Source of the DNA: Solirubrobacteraceae bacterium
Lineage (GTDB): Bacteria > Actinomycetota > Thermoleophilia > Solirubrobacterales > Solirubrobacteraceae
Direction: 5' to 3'
Assembly (NCBI GenBank): GCA_030690545.1
Contig: JAUYGN010000073.1
Coordinates: 1-36,918, forward strand
DNA: 36,918 bases
This document shows positions 18,713 through 26,497 of this stretch, one piece after another (the stretch's first letter is position 1; each line of letters opens with the position of its first letter). A program made the position numbers and the translations under genes. The notes under the pieces are model-generated. The model was not told the origin of the DNA, made no database searches, and worked only from the letters and a program-made list of their open reading frames with translations.

Positions 18713-18864
18713 GATCTGGAACGCCACACCGCTCCCACACGCGCCCGAACGGCGACCAAGGAGGCGCCCGGCACGCGCTCGAGAACGAGAACTGGCTTGT
18801 GCACTGGGTCTGCGCGTCGTGAATCGGGGGACGGCGGCAGCAAGGTCGTTCCGTCGTCTCGGTC

Positions 18865-18891
18865 TTGACATCGGGATGAAGTCCATATACT
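18865..18891 (+). promoter_or_regulatory. Promoter of the ABC transporter operon with operator-like site B
   Basis: TTGACA at 18865-18870 is followed by TATACT at 18886-18891 (15-base spacer) or TACTTT at 18888 (17 bases). The operator-like AGTCCATATACT (18880-18891) overlaps the -10 region, a position suited to repression. The 457-base gap 18562-19018 otherwise shows no convincing gene. Confidence 0.6.
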
Positions 18892-19018
18892 TTGCTACGG
18901 ACTGCCGGTGGAACCCATCGGCCAACGATTGAAGAAGGAGGCACGCCGCCGCCGCCAGAGCTGGCGCGGAAGCGCGGGGTGCGTCAGTGCGCGGTTTCCG
19001 AGACGAAGGTGGCGCGGT

Positions 19019-19840
19019 GTGCTTGAGGTGGTCGGGCTCTCCAAGGAGTATCACGGCGCGAATGGGTCGACGACGGCGATCGCAGAGCTGTCGTTCTCGG
19101 TCAACGAGCTCGAGTTCGTGTCGGTCGTCGGGCCTTCGGGGTGCGGCAAGACCACACTCCTGAAGTGCATCTCCGGGCTGCTCGAGCCCTCGAGCGGAGG
19201 CTCACTTCTACGCGGCGTCAAGATCGTCTCGCCGCCCGAGGCCATGGCCCTCGTGTTCCAGGACTACGCGCGCTCGCTGCTGCCCTGGCTCACGGTCAGC
19301 GGGAACGTCGGGCTGCCGCTCCGTCGCAAGCATGCTGCGGCCGAACGCCAGCGCCTCGCCGACGAAGCCCTCAAGGCGGTCGGGCTCTCGGCCTTCCTGG
19401 ATCACTACCCGTGGCAGCTGTCGGGCGGCATGCAGCAGCGCGTCGCGATTGCGCGCGCGCTCGCCTGTCAGCCCAGGGTCCTGCTGCTTGACGAGCCGTT
19501 CGCGTCCGTCGACGCGCAGACGCGCGCCGAGCTCGAGGATCTCGTCCTCTCGCTGCGAAGCCGCTTCGACATCACCGTGCTGCTCGTCACGCACGACATC
19601 GACGAGGCCGTCTACATGTCGGATCGCATCGTCGTCCTCACGAAGCAGCCCTCGACGATCAGAGACACGCTCGACGTGGGCCTGCCGTGGCCGCGAGATC
19701 AGCTCACGACGAAGGCAATGCCCATGTTCTCGAGCCTGCGGGCTCATGTGTACCGGGAGATCGTAGAGGCCCATCGGCCGCGGCACCTCGATGCCGCCGT
19801 GGCCGATGAGCAGATGGTCGTACGTCCCGGAGTCTCCTGA
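19019..19840 (+). CDS. ABC transporter ATP-binding protein (NitT/TauT type)
   Basis: About 273 residues from GTG 19019 (VLEVVGLSKEYHG). It has Walker A GPSGCGKTTLLK, the Q-loop in LVFQDYARSLLPW, signature LSGGMQQRVAIARAL, Walker B VLLLDEPFASVD and the switch histidine in LLVTHDIDEAVYMSDR. The VFQDYxxxLLPW wording is that of the nitrate/taurine/sulfonate importer ATPases (TauB/SsuB). The frame is open upstream to a GTG at 18908, but those 37 extra residues are arginine-rich and unlike the family. It is the first gene of an importer operon with the lipoprotein and two permeases that follow. Confidence 0.9.
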   Translation: MLEVVGLSKEYHGANGSTTAIAELSFSVNELEFVSVVGPSGCGKTTLLKCISGLLEPSSGGSLLRGVKIVSPPEAMALVFQDYARSLLPWLTVSGNVGLPLRRKHAAAERQRLADEALKAVGLSAFLDHYPWQLSGGMQQRVAIARALACQPRVLLLDEPFASVDAQTRAELEDLVLSLRSRFDITVLLVTHDIDEAVYMSDRIVVLTKQPSTIRDTLDVGLPWPRDQLTTKAMPMFSSLRAHVYREIVEAHRPRHLDAAVADEQMVVRPGVS

Positions 19841-19904
19841 CGCGGGACTCCGCCGAATGTCGTCACGTGAGCGCTTCGCTCGCCCAAGGAGGAGGAACCA
19901 GCAC

Positions 19905-20918
19905 ATGACAGTCTTCGCACGCCTCAGGCGCTCGATGTATCTGATGGGATTGACCGGTTGCATGGCCGTCGCGGCGGTCGGCGTCGCTGCCTGCGGCTCG
20001 GATGACGAGGCGTCCGGGGGGACGGCGAGCGCCGACGTCGAGAAGACGGCGGTCAGCCTGTCGGTCGGCACGATCTCGCCCGTCGCCTCGATCGCGATCG
20101 GCCAGGAGCAGGGCTTCTTCGAGGACGAGGGCATCGACCTCAAGCTGAACACGACGCTTGCCTATCCGCAATCGCCGGGAGCCGTCGTGGCCGGCCAGGT
20201 CGACTTCGCCCAGCACTCCTGGGGCAGCACGCTGGCCTTCGCCGCCAACGGCCTCCCGCTGGTCACCGTGGCCCAGCTGTCGACGAGCGGAACCTCGGTC
20301 GACAACGACGACACGATGTTCGTGACACGCGACGACAGCCCGATCAAGTCCGGCAGGGACCTCGACGGCAAGACGATCGCGGTCGCCAGCCTCGCCGGCC
20401 TGAGCGAGCTCAACGCGATCACGCTCGCCGAGAAGAACGGCCTCGACAAGGACTCCGTGAAGCTCGTCGTGGTGCCGTTCCCATCGATGGCCGGTGCGCT
20501 GCGGGCCAAGCGCGTCGACGTCGCGCTGATGTCGGAGCCGTTCTACACGCAGGCAGCCGAGCAGTCGAAGATCCGGATCATCTCGCCGGGCAACGCGCTG
20601 CTGATGCCCGGCCTTCCGCTCGTGAACATCTTCACGTCGCGCTCGTTCTACGACAGCAACAGGGACGTCGTCGACCGCATGCGCCGCGCGATCAACAAGT
20701 CCGTCGAGTACGCGGCGGAGAACCCCGACGCGGTTCGCCAGATCCTTCCCGGGTTCTCGAAGGTCCCGACCGAGATCGCCGGCAGGATGCGGCTGCCCGT
20801 GTACTCCCCGACGGTCGATCTCCAGAAGGTCCAGACGCTGTCGGACATGCTGAATGCCGCCGGCCTGCAGAAGGAGAAGATCGCGGCCAAGGATCTGTAC
20901 CCAGACTCGGATTCGTAG
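19905..20918 (+). CDS. ABC transporter substrate-binding lipoprotein (NitT/TauT type)
   Basis: A 337-residue protein from ATG 19905, preceded by an AAGGAGGAGG ribosome binding site. The lipoprotein signal is RRSMYLMGL, a hydrophobic core, then a lipobox ending VAACGS. The mature part begins near VSLSVGTISPVASIAIGQEQ followed by GFFEDEGIDLKL, the NMT1/TauA-like opening, with later GAVVAGQVDFA, DLDGKTIAVAS and the DVALMSEPFY hinge region. It should capture the ligand outside the membrane. Related binders take up sulfonates, nitrate, aromatic acids or thiamine precursors, so the family alone does not give the substrate. The catabolic neighbours favour an aromatic or cyclic carboxylate (inference). 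Confidence 0.9.
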   Translation: MTVFARLRRSMYLMGLTGCMAVAAVGVAACGSDDEASGGTASADVEKTAVSLSVGTISPVASIAIGQEQGFFEDEGIDLKLNTTLAYPQSPGAVVAGQVDFAQHSWGSTLAFAANGLPLVTVAQLSTSGTSVDNDDTMFVTRDDSPIKSGRDLDGKTIAVASLAGLSELNAITLAEKNGLDKDSVKLVVVPFPSMAGALRAKRVDVALMSEPFYTQAAEQSKIRIISPGNALLMPGLPLVNIFTSRSFYDSNRDVVDRMRRAINKSVEYAAENPDAVRQILPGFSKVPTEIAGRMRLPVYSPTVDLQKVQTLSDMLNAAGLQKEKIAAKDLYPDSDS

Positions 20919-20925
20919 TCGGCGA

Positions 20926-20953
20926 GGCCCGGCGGGCATGAGCTCGCCGGGCC
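20926..20953 (+). terminator. Intra-operon hairpin after the substrate-binding protein gene
   Basis: GGCCCGGCG (20926-20934) and CGCCGGGCC (20945-20953) form a perfect 9-bp stem with a 10-base loop, eight bases after the lipoprotein stop codon and before the first permease. There is no T-tract. It is probably a partial terminator or 3'-end stabiliser that lets the binding protein be made in excess over the membrane subunits. Confidence 0.6.
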
Positions 20954-20993
20954 GTGCCGTACGGGACGCAACTCAGGTCATGCACAGAACGTC

Positions 20994-21866
20994 ATGAATG
21001 CGGTGGTTGATATCGAGACGGCTGCGCGGTCGACGGGGAGGGAACCGGTGCCGCCCGCGAAGGTGGGCGGCGCTCGCGCGCGCAGCGGACTCGACCGGCG
21101 CTGGGCGGCGCCCGCGCTGGGAGCTCTGGGCATCGTGCTCGGGCTGCTCGCCTGGGAGCTTGCGATCGTCGGCGGGATCGTCTCGGAGCTGGACGTCCCG
21201 CATCCCGCTGCCGTCGTCGCCGAGCTCGGATCGTTGCTGGGCGGTGGCGAGTTCTGGACCCAGCTGCGCCAGACGATGACCAATGCCGGCATCGGCATGG
21301 CGATCGCCACCGCGATCGCCGTCCCGTTGGGCATGGTGATGGGGACGGTCCAGCCGATCCGCGTTGCCCTCGGACCGGTCGTCGAGGTGCTGCGTCCGGT
21401 GCCGGGCATCGCGCTCGTCCCGCTCGCCATCGTGGTCTGGGGACCGACCGGCGGCAGCACCATCTTCCTGGTCGCCTTCGGCTGCACCTGGCCGCTGCTC
21501 GTCCAGACGATCCACGGCGTGCAGAGCGTCGACGACGTGGCGATCATGACCGCGCGGTCATTCCGCCTGAGCGGGCTGTCGCGGATCCGCTGGGTGATCT
21601 TTCCCGGCTCGCTGCCCTACATCGCGACGGGGCTGCGCATCTGCGCCGCGATAGCGCTGATCGTCGCGGTCGGCGGCGAGCTGATCATCGGCACGCCCGG
21701 CCTCGGAACCGCGATCCGCCAGGCGCAGGATGGCCTGGCGCTCGAGGAGATGTACGCCCTGATCGTCGTGACGGGCATGCTCGGCATCGCGCTCAACCTT
21801 GCCTTCGGCCGCCTCGAGCGGCGCTTCTTGAAGTGGCACCCGTCGCAGCGCGGAGCGCACCGATGA
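20994..21866 (+). CDS. ABC transporter permease 1
   Basis: A 290-residue membrane protein of the binding-protein-dependent permease family. A 40-residue cytoplasmic N-terminus precedes about six hydrophobic segments (first LGALGIVLGLLAWELAIVGG). The coupling motif with the conserved glycine of the EAA loop is around DVAIMTARSFRLSGLSRIRW, leading to VIFPGSLPYIATGLR. It belongs to the TauC/SsuC group. It ends with an ATGA overlap into the second permease, so the two are translationally coupled and likely form a heterodimeric channel. No strong ribosome binding site precedes the ATG. Confidence 0.9.
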   Translation: MNAVVDIETAARSTGREPVPPAKVGGARARSGLDRRWAAPALGALGIVLGLLAWELAIVGGIVSELDVPHPAAVVAELGSLLGGGEFWTQLRQTMTNAGIGMAIATAIAVPLGMVMGTVQPIRVALGPVVEVLRPVPGIALVPLAIVVWGPTGGSTIFLVAFGCTWPLLVQTIHGVQSVDDVAIMTARSFRLSGLSRIRWVIFPGSLPYIATGLRICAAIALIVAVGGELIIGTPGLGTAIRQAQDGLALEEMYALIVVTGMLGIALNLAFGRLERRFLKWHPSQRGAHR

Positions 21867-22657
21867 TGACGCGCCGCAGGAGCCTCGCCCTCCAGGCGGG
21901 CTTCATCATCCCCCTGCTGGCGGTGATCTACTGGTACTCCGAGGCCTACCAGAGCTTTGCCGTCGCCCCGGTGCCCGACGTCCTCGCGGCGTTCCAGGAC
22001 GCGTGGTTGTTCGACCGGGTGACCAGCGACGTGGTGCCCACCCTCGAGCGGCTCTTCCTCGGCTACGCCCTGGCGGTCCTGATCGCCGTGCCGCTGGGGA
22101 TCTGCCTCGGCAGCTCGCGACTGCTGCGGATGCTCGCGGGCCCCCTGTTCGCGTTCTTCCGCTCGGTGCCGCCGATCGCGCTGATCCCGCCCGCGCTCAT
22201 CGTCTTCGGCCTTGGCAACACGATGAAGCTGTTCCTGATCGTCGTCGTGTGCGTGTGGCCGATCGTGCTCAATGCCTCCGACGGCGTCGTCGAGCTCGAC
22301 CGCACGATGCTCGACACGACGCGCTCCTATCGCCTGAGCCGGTGGGAGCGGCTGCGCTACGCGGTCATTCCCGCCGTCGCGCCCCGGATCTTCGCCGGCA
22401 TGCACACGAGTCTGGCGTTCGCCATCATCGTCGTCGTCGCCAGCGAGTATCTCGCCGGCACCGATGGCATCGGCTTCTTCATCTTCCAGGCCCAGTCGCA
22501 ATACAGCATCGCCGAGATGTGGGCCGGCATCCTGCTGCTCGGGATGCTCGGGTTCCTGCTGAACCTCGCCTTCGTCGCGATCCAGCGACGGGTGCTGTTC
22601 TGGCAGGCGCCCGGCGAGACCCGTGCGCGCAAGGCCAGCGAGGCGGCGGCGGCATGA
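21863..22657 (+). CDS. ABC transporter permease 2
   Basis: A 264-residue permease starting MMTRRRSLALQAGFIIPLLA. It has about six membrane segments and the coupling loop DRTMLDTTRSYRLSRWERLR followed by YAVIPAVAPRIFAGM. It is similar to, but clearly diverged from, permease 1, consistent with a heterodimeric importer. It overlaps the preceding gene and the following MBL-fold gene by four bases each (ATGA), so importer and MBL-fold proteins are made from one message. Confidence 0.9.
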   Translation: MMTRRRSLALQAGFIIPLLAVIYWYSEAYQSFAVAPVPDVLAAFQDAWLFDRVTSDVVPTLERLFLGYALAVLIAVPLGICLGSSRLLRMLAGPLFAFFRSVPPIALIPPALIVFGLGNTMKLFLIVVVCVWPIVLNASDGVVELDRTMLDTTRSYRLSRWERLRYAVIPAVAPRIFAGMHTSLAFAIIVVVASEYLAGTDGIGFFIFQAQSQYSIAEMWAGILLLGMLGFLLNLAFVAIQRRVLFWQAPGETRARKASEAAAA

Positions 22658-23553
22658 CCCCCGAGCCGGTGGAGCTGGTCGCGGACCGGCTCTACGCGCT
22701 CGCCCATCGCTACGAGCTCGACGGCCGCGCCTCGACGCATCCCCCGGACGTCCGCGGGCATGCCACGATGAACGCGTACCTGCTCATCGAGGACCAGCGG
22801 GCGCTGCTGATCGACACGGGCCTCTCGATCCACCAGCAGGCGATCCTGGACCAGCTGGGCGCACTGCTGCCGGCCGGCTTCCCGCTGTCGATCTGGCTGC
22901 TGCGCATCGGCGAGTTCTCGTCGATCTGCAACGTCCGGCCGATCACGGAATCGTTCAACGTGCAGACGATCTACGGCGGGCAGGGGGAGCCTCCGAGGTG
23001 GGTGGACTTCCGGCCGGAGTTCGTTCCCGCCGGCACGCCGGTGGGCGCCGGCGCGCTGGCTGCGGTCCGCTCGGCGACCGTCTCCGCCGGCGGCACCGTC
23101 TCGATCGATCCCGGCGGCCGCGAGCTCCTCGCGTTCAACGCGCCGTTGCGGCTGCTGCCGACGCTCTGGGTCTACGACGAGAGGACCGCCACGTTGTTCA
23201 CCTCCGACAGCTTCAGCCACGCGCTGCCCGCAGGCGAGGACGCCGTCCCACTCGTCACGGACGCCAGCGAGCGCGAGGGCGCGGCGGCGCTCCTGCGCCG
23301 GCACCTCGTGCGGACGAGATACTGGTGGCTGCCGGGCGCGCGTACGTCCCTGATCCGGGAGCAGATCGCGACGATCTTCGACGGGCGCGACATCGAGCGG
23401 ATCGCTCCGGCCTACGGCTGCATCTTCGAGGGCAGGGACGTCGTCGCGCGCGAGCGCAGGCTGCTCGACGAGATGCTCGTCGCTGCCGCGGCGCAGCCGG
23501 CTGCGATCGACACGGCGCACAGCTCGCGCCGCCCGCGGGCGGCGCGCGCATGA
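22654..23553 (+). CDS. MBL-fold protein, degenerate oxygen-binding di-iron type
   Basis: A 299-residue protein. The beta-lactamase fold is seen in NAYLLIEDQRALLIDTGLSI, ATLFTSDSFSHALP and a C-terminal RYWWLPGARTSLIREQI leading to IERIAPAYGCIFEG. The last blocks resemble the ODP/flavodiiron MBL group (YWYPGA..., IAPGHGCV.G), but the expected final His is Tyr (PAYG). The metal motif HxExDH is missing: the equivalent stretch reads WLLRIGEFSSICNV. It probably cannot bind two metals in the usual way. It sits between the permeases and a second, better preserved MBL-fold protein with four-base overlaps on both sides, suggesting a complex or a regulatory partner (inference). Confidence 0.78.
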   Translation: MTPEPVELVADRLYALAHRYELDGRASTHPPDVRGHATMNAYLLIEDQRALLIDTGLSIHQQAILDQLGALLPAGFPLSIWLLRIGEFSSICNVRPITESFNVQTIYGGQGEPPRWVDFRPEFVPAGTPVGAGALAAVRSATVSAGGTVSIDPGGRELLAFNAPLRLLPTLWVYDERTATLFTSDSFSHALPAGEDAVPLVTDASEREGAAALLRRHLVRTRYWWLPGARTSLIREQIATIFDGRDIERIAPAYGCIFEGRDVVARERRLLDEMLVAAAAQPAAIDTAHSSRRPRAARA

Positions 23554-24344
23554 CCGGCTCGCTCGCGCTGCCGCGGGAGATCGCGCCGGGCGTCCATTGG
23601 CTCGGCGCCTGCCTGCAGGTCGCCTATCGCGGGACGACCCTGCATGGCTACAACTCGGTCTACCTCGTCGCCGGCGAGGAGTGCTCGATGCTCGTCGAAG
23701 CGGGGCATCCGCAGGACGCCCAGACGATCGAGGCCCAGATCGAGACCCTGCTCGCCGCCGGCGTGCCTCCGCTGCGCTACCTGTTCACGACGCATACGGA
23801 GGCTCCTCACGCGGGCGCCGTCGGGCGTCTCCTGGCCCGGTATCCGGACCTGCAGGCCTGCGGTGACGTGGAGGACCTGCACCTCGTGTTCCCCGCGTAC
23901 GCCGACCGGCTCGTCGCGCTCGAGCCCGGCGAGACGATCGACCTCGGCATGCGCCGGCTCGAAACCGTCGAGGCGGTGTTCCGCGACATGATCCGCACCC
24001 GCTGGCTCTTCGACCGTGCGACCGGCGTGCTCTTCGCGGGCGACGGCTTCGCCTACAGCCACTACCACGAGCAGGGCCAGTGCGGCCGGATGGCCGAGGA
24101 GGTCCCGGAGCTCGACGTTCCGGAGATGACGGCGCTGTTCGCGGAGCTTGCCTTCTACTGGACGCGGTTCGTCGACATCGAGCCGTACATCGCGCGCCTC
24201 GACGAGCTGATCTTCGACGAGCTGGCGGTCAGGCTCCTCGCGCCGACGCACGGGCTTCCCATCACCGACCCCGCGACCACGCTCGCACGCGTCCGCCAAG
24301 GTCTGCGGTGGGGCAGCGCCGGCAGCCGCGGCACGGTGTCCTGA
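23550..24344 (+). CDS. MBL-fold protein, oxygen-binding di-iron (ODP) type
   Basis: A 264-residue stand-alone metallo-beta-lactamase-fold protein. The fold opens with NSVYLVAGEECSMLVEAGHP. The metal motif is TTHTEAPHAG, the HxExxH arrangement of flavodiiron/ODP proteins with the usual aspartate replaced by proline. Further ligands are likely D in FAGDGFAYSHYH and H in LLAPTHGLPI. There is no flavodoxin domain. Relatives bind a non-haem di-iron centre that reacts with or senses O2 or NO. It is the last gene of the importer operon and overlaps its degenerate paralogue by four bases. Its role in substrate processing or redox sensing is not established. Confidence 0.82.
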   Translation: MTGSLALPREIAPGVHWLGACLQVAYRGTTLHGYNSVYLVAGEECSMLVEAGHPQDAQTIEAQIETLLAAGVPPLRYLFTTHTEAPHAGAVGRLLARYPDLQACGDVEDLHLVFPAYADRLVALEPGETIDLGMRRLETVEAVFRDMIRTRWLFDRATGVLFAGDGFAYSHYHEQGQCGRMAEEVPELDVPEMTALFAELAFYWTRFVDIEPYIARLDELIFDELAVRLLAPTHGLPITDPATTLARVRQGLRWGSAGSRGTVS

Positions 24345-24386
24345 CGCTGCCGCATCGCGCCCGACGCGGGTGCGCCGAGCGCCTGC

Positions 24387-25604
24387 TCAGGATGCTCGCG
24401 CCGGGGAGCCGCCGGGCACGGCCACCCGGCCCGGGAGGTCGAAGAGCGCGCGGGCGTTGTCTCCGAGGATCGCGCGCTTCTCGCGTTCGTCGAGGCAGCG
24501 CTGGTCCCAGATTATCGCCGGCGTGTCGAAGTCCGGATGCGGATAGTCCGAGGCGTACAGCAGCGACTGCGTGCCGTTCATGATGTCGATCATCGCCCGC
24601 GTGTGAGCGGAGTTCTCGTGCTCCTCGAACGGCTGTGTCGTGAAGTACATGTCGCGGATGTACTCGCTGGGCAGCCGCTGCAGCAGCGGCGCCTCCGCGG
24701 AGCGCTGCTTGTACTCGTTGTCCAGTCGCGCGATGCAGAACGGCACCCAGGCCTCGCCGGCCTCCATGTAGATCCACTTGATGTTCGGGAAGCGCTCGGG
24801 CAGCCCGGAGAGGACGACGTTGGTGAGGTGCGTCATCGCATAGAACGGAAATCCGAGGGCGTGGACGCCGAGGAAGCGCCCGAGGATCGTGAACGGCCGA
24901 TCGAACCAGTTCGGGCCCGAGTGGAACGCGATCGGCATCGAGCGCTCGTTGAGCGCGGCGAAGACCTTCATGTACTGGTTGCGGTGAAACGGCTCGTAGC
25001 GGACGGCAGTGATCATGAAGCCGACCACGCCGGCGCGACCGGCGAAGTCCTCGATGTACTGCATGCACGCGTCAGGATCGCCGAGCGGGAGGTAGGGCAT
25101 CGTGAGCAGGCGATCGCTGCATGGCAGGACGTCGTCCAGAAGCCAGCTGTTGAACGCGTGGCCCAGCTCGATCTCGATCTCGATCTGCGGCGTCAGGCCG
25201 AGGTTGAGCATCGGCGTGGGGAACAGGATCGTGTAGTCGATGCCCATGCTGTCCATCGAATGCAGGGTGGTCGCCGCGATCGGGTGCATGTCGCTCGCGT
25301 CGATGACGTGCTGCATCTGACTGATCGGCAGCCGGCCCCCGACCGAGCGGTCGCCGATGCTCTGCGGGATCATGAAGCCCTGGATGTACTCCGCGGACAT
25401 CGTTTCCAGCGGGCGCCGGATGTTGCGATTGCGGACCCGCCGGACGATCTCCGGGAAGCTGTTGGTCTCGTAGAGGTGGCTGTCGCAGTCGACGATGAAG
25501 ACGTCGTCGAGCCCGCGACGGTCCCGCTCCCGCTCGGCGTTGACCAGCATGTGCTCCTGCGTGCGCCCGGGAAGCACGCTCGCGCGTCGTGCCGTGTCGT
25601 CCAT
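24387..25604 (-). CDS. Amidohydrolase-2 family protein (ACMSD/decarboxylase-like)
   Basis: A 405-residue TIM-barrel metal hydrolase. It has the DCDSHLYE variant of the N-terminal metal motif (second His replaced, as in the DxDxHxxE subgroup), a barrel histidine in PIAFHSGPNW, another in YAMTHLTNVV, and the catalytic aspartate in LLYASDYPHPDFD. Members act as non-oxidative aromatic-acid decarboxylases (aminocarboxymuconate semialdehyde, gamma-resorcylate, 5-carboxyvanillate) or as hydrolases of ring-cleavage products. It is last in the leftward operon after the Rieske ferredoxin and the 73-residue protein, and convergent with the MBL genes. Its place in an aromatic pathway is inferred from context. 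Confidence 0.85.
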   Translation of the reverse strand: MDDTARRASVLPGRTQEHMLVNAERERDRRGLDDVFIVDCDSHLYETNSFPEIVRRVRNRNIRRPLETMSAEYIQGFMIPQSIGDRSVGGRLPISQMQHVIDASDMHPIAATTLHSMDSMGIDYTILFPTPMLNLGLTPQIEIEIELGHAFNSWLLDDVLPCSDRLLTMPYLPLGDPDACMQYIEDFAGRAGVVGFMITAVRYEPFHRNQYMKVFAALNERSMPIAFHSGPNWFDRPFTILGRFLGVHALGFPFYAMTHLTNVVLSGLPERFPNIKWIYMEAGEAWVPFCIARLDNEYKQRSAEAPLLQRLPSEYIRDMYFTTQPFEEHENSAHTRAMIDIMNGTQSLLYASDYPHPDFDTPAIIWDQRCLDEREKRAILGDNARALFDLPGRVAVPGGSPARAS

Positions 25605-25626
25605 GGGAAGCGGTCTCCTCGGCTGC

Positions 25627-25848
25627 CTAGACGTTGAAGAGGCCGGCGATCTCGAAGGAGTTGATCCCCGCGGCCTTGAGCATCGCGGCAGCGGTCACGG
25701 CCACCTCGGTGGGGCCGACCTCGCGGTTGGCGGGAAAGGGCGCGACGTCGCCGGCGTCCCGCGCCAGCATCGTGTACGCCTCGACGGCGTCGGCCAGCTG
25801 ATGCTGGACGGCGCCGATCTCCGGCGGCGGGGCGTCAGACGACGACAT
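25627..25848 (-). CDS. Conserved-looking 73-residue protein, unknown
   Basis: Begins MSSSDAPPPEIGAVQHQLAD with its ATG inside the last codons of the Rieske gene (14-base overlap) and ends AMLKAAGINSFEIAGLFNV. It is predicted mainly helical with a hydrophobic C-terminal half and no signal peptide, cysteines or histidine cluster. Tight overlap with the ferredoxin and a 22-base gap to the amidohydrolase indicate that it is a genuine operon member, perhaps a small subunit or adaptor. I recognise no family. Confidence 0.65.
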   Translation of the reverse strand: MSSSDAPPPEIGAVQHQLADAVEAYTMLARDAGDVAPFPANREVGPTEVAVTAAAMLKAAGINSFEIAGLFNV

Positions 25849-26236
25849 AGAGGTACCCGTCGCGGACGGTGAGCTCGACGGGGCGGAGCCGGTAGCGGGC
25901 ATCGTGCGCCACCCGCCCGGTCGTGATGTCGTACTCCCAGCCATGCCAGGGGCAGACCAGGCGCAGGCGCGAGTCGTCGAGATCCTCGCTGAGGACGCGC
26001 CCGCCCGCGTCGAGGTGCTGCTCGGTCTTGCCGAGCAGCACACCGGCACAGACGGGCCCGCCCTGATGGACGCAGCGGTTCTCGTAGGCGTAGAGCGTGC
26101 CGTCGACCTTGAAGATGCCGACCTCGGTCTCGCCCGCGACGTCGACGAGCAGCCCGTCGCGTTCTGGGACATCGTCGACGGGGCCGACCATGTATTCCTC
26201 CTTGGCGGCCGTGGCCTCCTGCTCCGCCGGCTTCAT
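25835..26236 (-). CDS. Rieske [2Fe-2S] ferredoxin-type protein
   Basis: A 133-residue single-domain Rieske protein starting MKPAEQEATAAKEEY (ATG 26236, AAGGAGG five bases upstream at 26242-26248). Cluster ligands are CVH in YENRCVHQGGP and CPWH in LVCPWHGWEYD, with the GRV and YLYVVV strands of the fold. Such ferredoxins donate electrons to ring-hydroxylating oxygenases or form part of nitrite/assimilatory enzymes. No oxygenase large subunit lies in the window, so its partner is either elsewhere or one of the unusual neighbours. It is the first gene of the leftward operon with the 73-residue protein and amidohydrolase. Confidence 0.9.
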   Translation of the reverse strand: MKPAEQEATAAKEEYMVGPVDDVPERDGLLVDVAGETEVGIFKVDGTLYAYENRCVHQGGPVCAGVLLGKTEQHLDAGGRVLSEDLDDSRLRLVCPWHGWEYDITTGRVAHDARYRLRPVELTVRDGYLYVVV

Positions 26237-26269
26237 CGCATCCTCCTTCAGCATCGGACCCGTCCCATA

Positions 26270-26315
26270 TCTCTATGGAGTTTGCATACTGTAGTCGCTC
26301 ACGAGACGAGGTCAA
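26270..26315 (-). promoter_or_regulatory. Promoter of the Rieske operon with operator-like site C
   Basis: On the minus strand TTGACC (26315-26310) is followed after 16 bases by TACAGT (26293-26288). The operator-like TCTCTATGGAGT (26270-26281) lies just downstream, over the expected transcription start, a typical repressor position. Confidence 0.55.
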
Positions 26316-26368
26316 GCATGATGAAACCTGAGGTAGTCGTGCCACAAGGCGACGCATCTTGCCACGAG

Positions 26369-26380
26369 CATCTATAGACT
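26369..26380. promoter_or_regulatory. Operator-like site D
   Basis: CATCTATAGACT, two to three changes from the reference dyad, lies upstream of the plus-strand OYE-type gene and back to back with site C. A TATAGA or TATGAG hexamer within or beside it could be the -10 element; the -35 is not clear. Confidence 0.5.
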
Positions 26381-26497
26381 ATGAGCATGCCTACCATGAT
26401 CGGCACGATGTGCGAAGGGGCGCGTACGGTCCCGCATCGGTGGCTGGCCGGGGCGCCACGGACGGCGTCGCGCTGCGCGGGCGGGGAGCCGGCGTGA
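26381..26497 (+). CDS. Possible 38-residue leader peptide
   Basis: From ATG 26381 to TGA 26495-26497 (MSMPTMIGTMCEGARTVPHR...), the ORF starts directly after operator-like site D and its stop overlaps the GTG of the OYE-type gene (GTGA). The coupling geometry is suggestive of a leader ORF, but composition alone cannot prove translation. Confidence 0.25.
   Translation: MSMPTMIGTMCEGARTVPHRWLAGAPRTASRCAGGEPA

Noticed and set aside
18908-19018. N-terminal extension of the ABC ATPase from GTG 18908
   Set aside because: The 37 extra residues are mostly Arg/Ala and not seen in TauB/SsuB-type proteins; GTG 19019 directly precedes the homologous LEVVGLSKEY.
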